The translations under genes and the position numbers were made by a program. A stretch of DNA of 64,000 nucleotides, taken from NCBI GenBank assembly GCA_002427755.1, contig DIYO01000005.1:124001-188000 (forward strand). Direction: 5' to 3'. A model generated the notes under the pieces. That model was given only the letters and a program-made list of their open reading frames with translations, ran no database searches and had not been told where the DNA came from. This DNA is from Roseivirga sp. UBA6052 (GTDB lineage: Bacteria > Bacteroidota > Bacteroidia > Cytophagales > Cyclobacteriaceae). Positions 7,611-14,836 of this stretch are shown one piece after another; the first letter of the stretch is position 1, and each line of letters starts with the position of its first letter.

Positions 7611-8189
7611 TCAGATATTTTGAGTTCTTGAATTGGGTTGAAGCTCTAGTGCTTCATAAGCCTTTTTTAAATCCTTCAATGCTCGGAAAATTCTCACCTT
7701 CACTGCACTTTCTGTAATCTCAAGTACCTCTGCAATGTCTTGGTAGCGCATACCTTGGTATTTGCTCAGCACAAGGATTTCCTTTTTCTCTGGAGTAAGC
7801 TTGTTCATAGCCAATTGCAATAAATCGAGCTGCTCCTGCTGAATTCTTGTTTGCTCTGCATTTACCTCATTAACCAAGTACTTATCTGTAACCTCCGGAT
7901 CTTCTTTATAACCCATCCTTTTCTGCTTTTTGTAATGATCTGCGAAAAGGTTTCTGGCCATATGATACATCCAGGTAGTAAACTTCCCATCTCCCTTATA
8001 GGTATGGCGATACTTAATCATTCTGATAAACACATTCTGCACAAGATCTTCGCTAATGGGCCCATCAGCCGTCAAGCGATAAAAGAACCCATAAAGGGGC
8101 CTGTTGTGTCGCTCAAAGAGAAGACCCAGTTGATCAAGTTGGCCTTCTTTGACCTTGAGCATTAATGTGTTGTCAGAGAGTGAATCCAA
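7611..8189 (-). CDS. ECF-type RNA polymerase sigma factor
   Basis: 192 residues, the usual ECF size. Region 2 is LGLLFERHNRPLYGFFYRLT...ISEDLVQNVFIRMIKYRHTYKGDGKFTTWMYHMARNLFADHYKKQKR; region 4 is LTPEKKEILVLSKYQGMRYQDIAEVLEITESAVKVRIFRALKDLK with its helix-turn-helix. The start is TTG at 8189, chosen because DNTLMLKVKEG is a conserved beginning and an in-frame stop lies four codons upstream with no ATG; the alternative ATG at 8162 would cut this off. It heads a four-gene operon whose third gene is a likely anti-sigma factor. Its promoter targets cannot be read here. Confidence 0.9.
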   Translation of the reverse strand: MDSLSDNTLMLKVKEGQLDQLGLLFERHNRPLYGFFYRLTADGPISEDLVQNVFIRMIKYRHTYKGDGKFTTWMYHMARNLFADHYKKQKRMGYKEDPEVTDKYLVNEVNAEQTRIQQEQLDLLQLAMNKLTPEKKEILVLSKYQGMRYQDIAEVLEITESAVKVRIFRALKDLKKAYEALELQPNSRTQNI

Positions 8190-8527
8190 TGCTTCGTTTT
8201 AAGAATTCAGTGGGGGAAACCGCACTAATTCTGAATGGTTACACACAATTTAATCTTTTTTTGAAGGGCTATTCATTAGCGTCATTCTGATCTCGACTTG
8301 TCGAGAAAAGAATCTCTCCTAAAAAACTTGAGACTCTTCGTTTCACTCAGAGATTCGTGACTTTTTATTGGCGCATTTCTGAGCGCAGCGAAGAATCTCC
8401 CTAATCAAAGACGAGTCTCTTTCGCTTGACTCTCTGTGACGTTTTCATATTAGACACTGGAACTCAAATTTTATTTTAGTTGTAGATACTGTATATTAAT
8501 AGTCCTGAAACCCAAATAACATCCCAA
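8190..8527. other. Intergenic region of 338 bases
   Basis: This stretch between divergent genes holds two copies of a dispersed repeat (8280-8441) and no credible coding frame. The last 60 bases before 8528 are AT-rich and probably contain the promoter of the small gene, but no exact TAnnTTTG is present. Confidence 0.5.
8280..8441. repeat. Tandem pair of dispersed intergenic repeat units
   Basis: Unit 1 (8280-8362) begins CGTCATTCTGA and ends GATTCGTGAC; unit 2 (8371-8441) begins CGCATTTCTGAGCGCAGCG and ends CTCTGTGACG. Both contain GAATCTC near the start and a GAGTCTC/GACTC motif near the end. A related sequence lies in the opposite orientation at 12641-12682. Such GTCATTCTGAG...GAATCTC units are common dispersed intergenic repeats in Bacteroidota. 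Confidence 0.6.
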
Positions 8528-8701
8528 ATGGAACTAACTAAAGAACAATTAGAATCTCAGATTGCAGAATTAAATAGCAAACTCACTGGCGACATGTTTG
8601 CCGACATGGAGATTAAAGATCAAATCCACAACCTTACTATGAAACTCAATGGTGTAAAGCCAATGGACTCGCACTTTGACTGCGTAGGTTGCGGAAGCTA
8701 A
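8528..8701 (+). CDS. 57-residue microprotein with C-terminal CxxCG motif
   Basis: The frame reads MELTKEQLESQIAELNSK, a helical amphipathic start, and ends DCVGCGS, a CxxC pair suited to metal or redox chemistry. The clean ATG, balanced codon use and tight spacing (seven bases to the next ATG at 8709) support a real gene. It is likely co-transcribed with the PqqB-like lipoprotein gene. It has no signal peptide or membrane segment, so it is probably cytoplasmic. I do not recognise a named family. Confidence 0.65.
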   Translation: MELTKEQLESQIAELNSKLTGDMFADMEIKDQIHNLTMKLNGVKPMDSHFDCVGCGS

Positions 8702-8708
8702 GATAGTT

Positions 8709-9677
8709 ATGCGGATAGCATCATTTTCAACCTCAAACCAAGAGCCATTCGTGGCTCTTTTTTTATTGCTTCTTTTCGGATGCTCAAGTCCTAAAGAGGA
8801 AGTTCAAACCTTACCTACTGAGCCTTACATTTATGTGCTAGGCATTGCCCAAGATGCAGGCTACCCACAAGCTGGAGTGCGTTCAGAATTTAAGTTGGTC
8901 GAAGAAGGTAAGCGTAAAAAGCAGCATACCGTCTCGCTCCTATTGGTAGATCCGGAAAATAAAAAACGTTACCTCTTTGAGGCTACACCTGATTTTAGAG
9001 AGCAATTAGAAATGGCCGATAAAGTATCTGAGGCTTCGATCTATCCCTTTGATGGTATCTTCTTAACACATGCCCATATTGGCCACTATGCCGGATTAAT
9101 ACATGTAGGATTTGAAGCAATGGGTTCAAGCAATGTGCCCGTGCATGCCATGCCCCGCATGAAGAAATACCTAGAAACAAATGGACCATGGAGTCAGTTG
9201 GTGAATTTTGAGAATATAAAGCTGGAAGCACTATATGATTCAACTACTATCTCTCTAGAGAATAATATCAAAGTGATGCCTTTCACTGTCCCTCATCGAG
9301 ATGAGTACAGCGAAACAGTAGGTTACAAGGTAACTATCAACCAAAAAAGCCTAGTCTTTATTCCGGATATTGATAAATGGGAGAAATGGGATGTAGACAT
9401 AAGAGAAGTAGTCAAAGACAACGACTACATACTCATTGATGCCAGCTTCTATGCTGATGGAGAACTTTTTGGTAGAGATATGAGCAGAATTCCTCACCCT
9501 TTTACCTCTGAGAGTATGGAGTTGTTTAAAGATCTGAGCTCAAAAGACAAAGCCAAAGTGATCTTTATCCACGCGAACCATTCCAACCCAATTCTATACA
9601 AAAAGAGCAAGCAGTATCAAGAAGTCTACGATAAAGGCTTTAGTGTTGCTAGTGAGGGCCAGGTAATCACTTTTTAA
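8709..9677 (+). CDS. PqqB-like metallo-beta-lactamase-fold lipoprotein
   Basis: 322 residues. The start contains a hydrophobic segment and lipobox (FVALFLLLLFGCSS, Cys25), so the protein is probably a periplasmic lipoprotein. The metallo-beta-lactamase fold is shown by FLTHAHIGHYAGL (residues 119-130), a later His196 (FTVPHRDEY), FIPDIDKW (Asp220/222) and FIHANHSNP. The standard HxHxDH is HAHIGH (121-126), with Gly in place of the metal-binding Asp. The closest known fold relatives are PqqB-type proteins (IYVLGIAQDAGYPQAG near the N-terminus is typical). No other pqq genes are nearby, so PQQ synthesis is unlikely. Confidence 0.8.
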   Translation: MRIASFSTSNQEPFVALFLLLLFGCSSPKEEVQTLPTEPYIYVLGIAQDAGYPQAGVRSEFKLVEEGKRKKQHTVSLLLVDPENKKRYLFEATPDFREQLEMADKVSEASIYPFDGIFLTHAHIGHYAGLIHVGFEAMGSSNVPVHAMPRMKKYLETNGPWSQLVNFENIKLEALYDSTTISLENNIKVMPFTVPHRDEYSETVGYKVTINQKSLVFIPDIDKWEKWDVDIREVVKDNDYILIDASFYADGELFGRDMSRIPHPFTSESMELFKDLSSKDKAKVIFIHANHSNPILYKKSKQYQEVYDKGFSVASEGQVITF

Positions 9678-9684
9678 ACATAAA

Positions 9685-9709
9685 AAAAGCGGCTTCGGGG
9701 CCGCTTTTA
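9685..9709. terminator. Terminator between convergent genes
   Basis: AAAAGCGGC/GCCGCTTTT forms a 9-bp stem with a 6-base loop. A and T runs on the two sides make it work in both directions, for the MBL lipoprotein gene and for tsf. Confidence 0.85.
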
Positions 9710-9730
9710 ATTCTATGTTCAATCAGAAGA

Positions 9731-10564
9731 TTAACCTCCGATAGATACTCTTTTGAATGCAGAAACAGTTAAACCTTTAGAAACTGAATCTAAGTATTGA
9801 GCTACAGATTGCTTAGGCTCTTTTACGAAAGCTTGGCTCAATAAAGTGTTCTCTTTGAAGAACTTCTGCAATTTACCTTGTGCAATTTTGTCAAGGATAG
9901 CCTCTGGCTTACCTTCTTGTCTTGCTTGGTCTTTACCAATCTCGATTTCTTTCTCAACAACTGCAGGATCAACGCCATCTTTGTCAAGAGCAACCGGATT
10001 CATAGCAGCAATTTGCATACCTACGTCTTTACCAGCATCAGCAACATCAGCACCGTTTACACCAGCTAGAGCTACCAATACACCTAACTTACCATTGGAG
10101 TGGATGTAAGAAGCAACAGCGTCACCAGAAATCATTTCGTAAGCAGTAACCTCAAGTTTTTCACCAATCTTACCTAAAAGCTCAGTTACTTTTTCTTGAA
10201 CAGTTTGGTCACCAAGACTTAAAGCTTTCAATGCTTCCAAATCAGCAGGAGTGTTAGCGATAGCAGCATCTGCAATCTCACCACCTAATGCTTGGAAATC
10301 ATCGTTTTTCGCTACGAAGTCAGTTTCACAAGTAAATGCTACCAATACTGCAGAAGCACCATCAGCGCTAGTTCTTACGAATACACTACCTTCTTTAGTT
10401 TCTCTGTCAGCTCTTTTCTCAGAAAGCTTCTGTCCTTTTTTCCTAAGGATCTCAATTGCTTTGTCAAAGTCACCTTCAGCTTCTACCAATGCCTTCTTGC
10501 AGTCCATCATGCCGGCACCGGTCATTTGTCTTAGTTTGTTAACTTCTTGTGCTGTAATAGCCAT
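9731..10564 (-). CDS. tsf: Elongation factor Ts
   Basis: 277 residues. The N-terminal UBA-like part has the diagnostic LRQMTGAGMMDCKKALVEAEGDFDKAIEILRKKG, and the core has CETDFVAKNDDF, the motif that contacts EF-Tu to release GDP. The C-terminus (LLSQAFVKEPKQSVAQYL) is standard. It acts in the cytoplasm in translation elongation. It lies 105 bases after rpsB in the conserved rpsB-tsf order, and is probably in the rplM transcript. Confidence 0.97.
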   Translation of the reverse strand: MAITAQEVNKLRQMTGAGMMDCKKALVEAEGDFDKAIEILRKKGQKLSEKRADRETKEGSVFVRTSADGASAVLVAFTCETDFVAKNDDFQALGGEIADAAIANTPADLEALKALSLGDQTVQEKVTELLGKIGEKLEVTAYEMISGDAVASYIHSNGKLGVLVALAGVNGADVADAGKDVGMQIAAMNPVALDKDGVDPAVVEKEIEIGKDQARQEGKPEAILDKIAQGKLQKFFKENTLLSQAFVKEPKQSVAQYLDSVSKGLTVSAFKRVSIGG

Positions 10565-10669
10565 TTTATGAATATTTATGAATTACGAATTGGGTCAAAC
10601 AAAAATTGAACACCGAAGCGAATTCAATGTTCAATTTTGATTATGATTTAATGAATTTTTAAGCTTCTA

Positions 10670-11437
10670 TTATTCAGCAGCCTGCTCTTGCTTGTCAGCA
10701 GCCACTTTTTCTTGCTCAGCTTTCTCTCTTTCTCTTTGCTCTTTATCCTCTTTTCTTGCAGCTAGACCTTCTTCAATAGCCTTACCGAAAGTTTTTGTAA
10801 TGATCTCGATAGATTTGAATGCATCATCATTACCAGGGATGGCAAAGTCTACTTTAGTAGGATCAGAGTTAGTATCACAAAGTGCAAATACAGGAATACC
10901 TAATTTCTTAGCTTCTGCAACTGCAATGTGCTCTCTCTTCACGTCTACAACGAATAGAGCAGCAGGCAATCTTGTTAAGTCTTGAATACCACCTAACAAT
11001 TTCTCCAACTTCGCTTTTTCACGAGTCTTCATTAAACGCTCTCTTTTCGCTAGCGCTCTGAAGCTTTCGTCTTTCATTAGCTTATCGATACCAGAAAGTT
11101 TCTTCAAAGATTTTCTGATTGTTGCAAAGTTAGTGAGCATACCTCCTAACCATCTTTCAGTAACGAATGGCATGTTTAATCTTGCTGCTTCTTCAGAAAC
11201 GATAGCTCTCGCTTGTTTCTTAGTGGCAACAAACATCACCTTACGTCCTGAACGTACGATGTTCTTAACAGCATTTGACGCTTCTTCGAGGCTGTTAAGC
11301 GTTTTATTAAGATCGATAATGTGGATACCATTCTTCTCCATGAAGATATATGGTGCCATTCTCGGATCCCACTTTCTCGTTAAGTGTCCAAAGTGAACAC
11401 CAGCATCAAGTAAGTCTTTGTTTGTAATTTTAGACAT
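10670..11437 (-). CDS. rpsB: 30S ribosomal protein S2
   Basis: 255 residues. LLDAGVHFGHLTRKWDPRMAPYIF and MFVATKKQARAIVSEEAARLNMPFVTERWLGGMLTNF are the S2 signatures, and PVFALCDTNSDPTKVDFAIPGNDDA is the second conserved block. The C-terminus is a Lys/Glu/Gln-rich tail (KEDKEQREREKAEQEK), an ordinary length variation in Bacteroidota. It is a small-subunit head protein, upstream of tsf and 24 bases downstream of rpsI. Confidence 0.97.
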   Translation of the reverse strand: MSKITNKDLLDAGVHFGHLTRKWDPRMAPYIFMEKNGIHIIDLNKTLNSLEEASNAVKNIVRSGRKVMFVATKKQARAIVSEEAARLNMPFVTERWLGGMLTNFATIRKSLKKLSGIDKLMKDESFRALAKRERLMKTREKAKLEKLLGGIQDLTRLPAALFVVDVKREHIAVAEAKKLGIPVFALCDTNSDPTKVDFAIPGNDDAFKSIEIITKTFGKAIEEGLAARKEDKEQREREKAEQEKVAADKQEQAAE

Positions 11438-11461
11438 ATATGATTTTGAAATAAATTCCGA

Positions 11462-11848
11462 TTAACGTTTCGAGAACTGGAAAGATCTTCTCGCTTTTCT
11501 TCTACCCGGCTTCTTACGCTCAACCATTCTAGGGTCACGAGTTAAAAAACCTTCTTTCTTCAACGGAGGTCTGTTTTCAGCATCTACTTCGCAAAGTGCT
11601 CTAGAGATAGCTAAACGAATCGCTTCAGCTTGACCTTTTGGTCCACCACCATCAACATTTACTTTAATGTCGAATGAAGTAACCTGATCAACAATGTTCA
11701 AAGGCTGCTTAACGATAATTTCTAAAACATCAGAGTTAAAGTAATCTGCAACAGCTTTACCATTTACGTTGATATCACCATTACCAGGCTGCATGTATAA
11801 TCTTGCAACTGATGTCTTTCTTCTTCCTATTGTATTAATTGTCTCCAT
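11462..11848 (-). CDS. rpsI: 30S ribosomal protein S9
   Basis: 128 residues, full length. It starts METINTIGRRKTSVARLYM and ends RDPRMVERKKPGRRKARRSFQFSKR; the C-terminal Lys/Arg tail ending in KR contacts tRNA in the P site. GGGPKGQAEAIRLAISRAL is the central signature. It sits nine bases after rplM, with which it is co-transcribed in nearly all bacteria. Confidence 0.97.
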   Translation of the reverse strand: METINTIGRRKTSVARLYMQPGNGDINVNGKAVADYFNSDVLEIIVKQPLNIVDQVTSFDIKVNVDGGGPKGQAEAIRLAISRALCEVDAENRPPLKKEGFLTRDPRMVERKKPGRRKARRSFQFSKR

Positions 11849-11857
11849 TGAAATGGC

Positions 11858-12301
11858 TTATAATTCTACAGTTTTTGGTTGCTGAGCCTCATGCGGATGC
11901 TCAGTTCCTTCATATACATAAAGGTTATTGAATAGGGATCTACCTAATCTATTCTTAGGAAGCATTCCTCTTACAGCTCTTTCCACTAATAGAGTAGAAG
12001 ACTTGTCTTTCAACTCTCTTGGTGTAGTAGCTCTTTGTCCGCCTGGGTAACCAGTGTATCTCAAGTAAACTCTATCAGTCCACTTCTTACCAGTTAACTT
12101 AACCTTGTCGGCATTAAGAACAATTACGTTATCACCACAATCAACGTGTGGAGTAAAGCTTGGCTTGTTCTTTCCTCTAATGATCTTAGCTACTTCACTA
12201 GCCAATCTTCCTAATGCTTTTGAATCTGCATCAACAACAACCCACTGCTTATCTACAGTTGATTTGTTGGCTGATTTTGTCTTATAACTTAATGTATCCA
12301 C
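11858..12301 (-). CDS. rplM: 50S ribosomal protein L13
   Basis: 147 residues. The conserved blocks WVVVDADSKALGRLASEVAKIIRGK, TPHVDCGDNVIVLNADKVKLTGKKW and RAVRGMLPKNRLGR identify L13, an early-assembling large-subunit protein. It is the first gene of the rplM-rpsI-rpsB-tsf block. It has a full consensus promoter (12360-12390) and a short leader whose first bases form a hairpin (12332-12351). Confidence 0.97.
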   Translation of the reverse strand: MDTLSYKTKSANKSTVDKQWVVVDADSKALGRLASEVAKIIRGKNKPSFTPHVDCGDNVIVLNADKVKLTGKKWTDRVYLRYTGYPGGQRATTPRELKDKSSTLLVERAVRGMLPKNRLGRSLFNNLYVYEGTEHPHEAQQPKTVEL

Positions 12302-12331
12302 TTCGGTATACTTTTATGTATTACAATGCTG

Positions 12332-12351
12332 TTTACGGACCTCCCCGTAAA
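12332..12351 (-). promoter_or_regulatory. 5' leader hairpin of the rplM mRNA
   Basis: TTTACGG/CCGTAAA make a 7-bp stem with a 6-base loop. The predicted start of transcription (about 12353-12356) places the hairpin at the very 5' end of the message, about 30 bases before the L13 start codon. It may stabilise the mRNA or bind L13 for autoregulation; the latter is inference only. Confidence 0.45.
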
Positions 12352-12359
12352 AAGGGACA

Positions 12360-12390
12360 CAAAGATAGAAGTTTGGATTTTTAAATCCAA
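12360..12390 (-). promoter_or_regulatory. Promoter of the rplM operon
   Basis: On the minus strand TTG (12390-12388) is followed after 20 bases by TATCTTTG (12367-12360), an exact TAnnTTTG -7 element. This is the sigma-A promoter type of Bacteroidota and the best-matched promoter in the window. Confidence 0.75.
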
Positions 12391-12881
12391 CATGGAAAAT
12401 TAAATAATTGAGAAAGTTTCTCGCCCCCTAATTCTCTACTTCTCAGCGTCTTTCTGGTCTTTTCAGCCAATGTATAACCCTTTATTTCTAGATTAGTTCA
12501 ATCCCTTCTAAGGAATATTATCATTTCTTATCCCGAGCTAGCCGAGCGATCGACCCAACTTAGTGGATGCTTCGGAAGGCTCAGCATAGAAATATACTAT
12601 GCCAGTCTCAGCGAGACGCTTAGACTAGTGTCGGTTTAATCGAGATTCTTTCGGTTCGTTCTACTCACCTCAGAATGACGGGTAAAAAAGCGGATGGGTA
12701 TGCGAAATCTGTGTGGACTCGAATAAATTTAGAATTGCCGGGCTGGACATGGGCAAATTGATTCAAGTCGGAGATTTCGTTAAAGACTTTTGTCACTTTT
12801 GGTCTATTCAAAAGTGAGAAGTGTATCCGATAGAGACTAATGATCAATTATCATTTAAATATTATCGATAAGTGCAGCTGA
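12391..12881. other. Intergenic region with degenerate repeat
   Basis: No convincing coding frame is seen. The main content is inverted-repeat-rich sequence from about 12530 to 12682. Short open frames here have no start context, conserved pattern or sensible residue composition. Confidence 0.5.
12641..12682 (-). repeat. Dispersed intergenic repeat, reverse copy
   Basis: The plus strand reads GAGATTCTTTCGG then CTCAGAATGACGG. Its complement begins CCGTCATTCTGAG and runs to GAATCTC, matching the start of the units at 8280-8441. The flanking 12530-12640 is also rich in short inverted repeats (GAGCTAGCCGAGCG, GTCTCAGCGAGACG). Confidence 0.5.
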
Positions 12882-13034
12882 CTAAAACAACCTTAAAATC
12901 CACACTGTTAAGGCAAATAAAGCGAGGAGCAGAATCATCTTCCATATTATTCGAGAAGCAGGTCCAACTGCACTTTCTTTCCCCAATGGTTTCTCTGGAA
13001 ACTTGTCAGATGTATTTTTATCAGAGCCTACCAA
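12882..13034 (-). CDS. Possible 50-residue membrane miniprotein
   Basis: One codon after the stop of the RluA-type gene, the same frame stays open for 50 codons from a TTG. It has a polar, Lys-rich start (DKNTSDKFPEKPLGKESA), then a clean hydrophobic helix (MILLLALFALTVWIL) and ends RLF. This layout of charged tail plus one membrane helix is what a small membrane protein looks like, and is unlikely in random AT-rich DNA. Without an ATG before the helix and without a visible ribosome site, the start is uncertain; reading through the UAG of the upstream gene is an alternative. I do not recognise it. Confidence 0.35.
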   Translation of the reverse strand: MVGSDKNTSDKFPEKPLGKESAVGPASRIIWKMILLLALFALTVWILRLF

Positions 13035-13037
13035 CTG

Positions 13038-13748
13038 CTACCGTTTATTCAATCTCAACTGCTTGATCAATACCCTAAAATCTTTTGGGTACTCAGCTTC
13101 TAGCTGCACTCGCTCTTTAAAAGAATCGAATGAAAACGCATGGGCATGTAGAGCAAAACGCTTAATCAAGGGTTGCTCCTCAGTCTCTTCCTTCAGATTA
13201 TATTTCCGTTTGATTTGAGAAAGATAGAGTCTATCTCCTTTATATAATTCATCATGTACCAAAGGGGCACCGAGTTTAGCTAAATGAATTCTTATTTGAT
13301 GCATACGTCCAGTCTCCAAGTCACATTCTATTAAAGAATGCTTCTTGTAGATTTCTTTAGTTCTAAAGGTAGTCTTAGCCGGTTTACCATCTTTAATATC
13401 TATTACCACCTTTCCATTCTTTAAAGCTAAGATGGGTAAGTCTATCACTTTATGATCAAACTCGTGCAAGCCGTTAGCCACAGCATGATAAACTTTCTTT
13501 ACACTTCGTTTTTCAAATTGAATAGATGCATGACGATAAGCCTCATCTGATTTAGCCAAAAGCAAACAACCAGAAGTCTCTTTATCGAGCCTATGACAAA
13601 CTGAAAGTCGCTCGTCATATTCTTTCGCCATTTGCTGGACATTCCGCGGGTCGTTACGATCATCCAGCGAAGCCATAAAAGGTGGCTTGTTGATTACAAG
13701 GAAATCATCGTCCTCGAAAATGATTAAATCTTTAAAGGAAATGCGCAC
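13038..13748 (-). CDS. RluA-family RNA pseudouridine synthase
   Basis: 236 residues with VCHRLDKETSGCLLLAKSDEA, where the Asp of HRLD is the catalytic nucleophile, and LETGRMHQIRIHLAKLGAPLVHDELYKG, the second conserved block. It isomerises uridine in rRNA or tRNA. There is no S4 domain at the N-terminus, which starts directly with the catalytic fold (IIFEDDDFLVINKPP), so it is a short RluA/RluC-type enzyme. The exact RNA site cannot be assigned. It starts two bases after the histidine kinase gene and is in the same operon as the two-component pair. Confidence 0.9.
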   Translation of the reverse strand: MRISFKDLIIFEDDDFLVINKPPFMASLDDRNDPRNVQQMAKEYDERLSVCHRLDKETSGCLLLAKSDEAYRHASIQFEKRSVKKVYHAVANGLHEFDHKVIDLPILALKNGKVVIDIKDGKPAKTTFRTKEIYKKHSLIECDLETGRMHQIRIHLAKLGAPLVHDELYKGDRLYLSQIKRKYNLKEETEEQPLIKRFALHAHAFSFDSFKERVQLEAEYPKDFRVLIKQLRLNKR

Positions 13749-13750
13749 AA

Positions 13751-14833
13751 CTAAATTTCTTCTTCAAACAATTCTACCTCTTGTTCTTGATCAATCTCCT
13801 GATTGCTTAGAGGAAGTTTGAAACTAAATACGGATCCCTCATTGACCGAACTGGTCACACTAATATTGGTGTTATGTGCCTCTAAAATATGCTTAACAAT
13901 GGCTAGCCCTAATCCAGTACCTCCCTTTTCTTTGGATCTAGATTTTTCAACCCTAAAGAAACGTTCAAAAATTCTATTCAATTGATCTGGTGGTATTCCT
14001 ACACCAGTATCTTTTATCTGGATCTTCACATTTTGACCGCTCAAGGTAAAACCCAAATCAATTAAACCTTCATCTGTGTACTTAATTGAATTGGATACCA
14101 AGTTGGTTATAACTCTGTAAATACGGTCTGAATCTGCATAAACAGATATAGGTTCATCATAAGGCTGATCTAATTTCAATATTAACCCCTTCTTCTCAGC
14201 CTTATTCTCCATCTGATCAATAACCTCGTTAGCTAAAGCAACAATATCAAAATGCTCCAGATGCATTTTCGATTCACCTGTTTCTAATTGTGAAAGCGTT
14301 AATAAATCTTGAATCAAATAATCAAGCTTGTCTAAACTCTTAGCAGCACGCTTCAAAAACTTCCCCCTCACCTTCTTGTCCTCAACGGCACCATCAAGCA
14401 GGGTATGAACAAAGCCTTGCGCAGCAAATACAGGAGTTTTCAGCTCGTGACTGATATCAGCTAAAAACTCACGTCTGAATGCTTCAAGCTTTTTTAAATC
14501 TTCAATCTCCTTATTTCGATTGACAGCATAATTATAAATTTCGCGGTTAATCTCCTTTAAAGGGTTAGACACAGTAGTCTCTTTTTCACCATCTATAAAA
14601 GAAAAATCCTTCTTTCTTATCTTGTTCAAGAGTTTATATATCTCTCCTATCTCTCTGATTACGAGAAATTCAAAAACGATAAAGACCAAAAGATAAGTAG
14701 CTGCAAACGACAAAAGACCCGTCACAAGAAGAGCCTGACTAGAAACATCAGGCACCAAAGTCAAAAAAGCTGTTGTAACAATTGCCACAACAGCCGCTAA
14801 TATTAGTGCTACGCCTCTAGAATTAAAAAGCAT
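13751..14833 (-). CDS. Membrane sensor histidine kinase (PhoR-like)
   Basis: 360 residues. Two membrane helices (about residues 8-27 and 34-57) enclose a very short periplasmic loop (VPDVSSQ), so the kinase has almost no external sensor domain. A linker leads to HisKA with FLADISHELKTPVFAAQGF (phospho-acceptor His129). The HATPase domain has VITNLVSNSIKYTDEG (N box), IKDTGVGIPP (G1) and GGTGLGLAIVKHI (G2). The cognate response regulator lies three bases upstream. Layout and order match the PhoR/PhoB-like pair of Bacteroidota; a phosphate role is inference, as no pst or pho genes are present. Confidence 0.9.
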   Translation of the reverse strand: MLFNSRGVALILAAVVAIVTTAFLTLVPDVSSQALLVTGLLSFAATYLLVFIVFEFLVIREIGEIYKLLNKIRKKDFSFIDGEKETTVSNPLKEINREIYNYAVNRNKEIEDLKKLEAFRREFLADISHELKTPVFAAQGFVHTLLDGAVEDKKVRGKFLKRAAKSLDKLDYLIQDLLTLSQLETGESKMHLEHFDIVALANEVIDQMENKAEKKGLILKLDQPYDEPISVYADSDRIYRVITNLVSNSIKYTDEGLIDLGFTLSGQNVKIQIKDTGVGIPPDQLNRIFERFFRVEKSRSKEKGGTGLGLAIVKHILEAHNTNISVTSSVNEGSVFSFKLPLSNQEIDQEQEVELFEEEI

Positions 14834-14836
14834 GTA

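Noticed and set aside
8709..9677. PQQ biosynthesis locus
   Set aside because: Only a PqqB-like fold is seen; pqqA, C, D and E are absent and the protein is a lipoprotein.
12665..13066. Short frames around 12665-13066 on both strands
   Set aside because: Their composition is not protein-like, and they cover repeats or the end of the RluA-type gene; only the TTG frame at 12882-13034 has a clear membrane-helix pattern.
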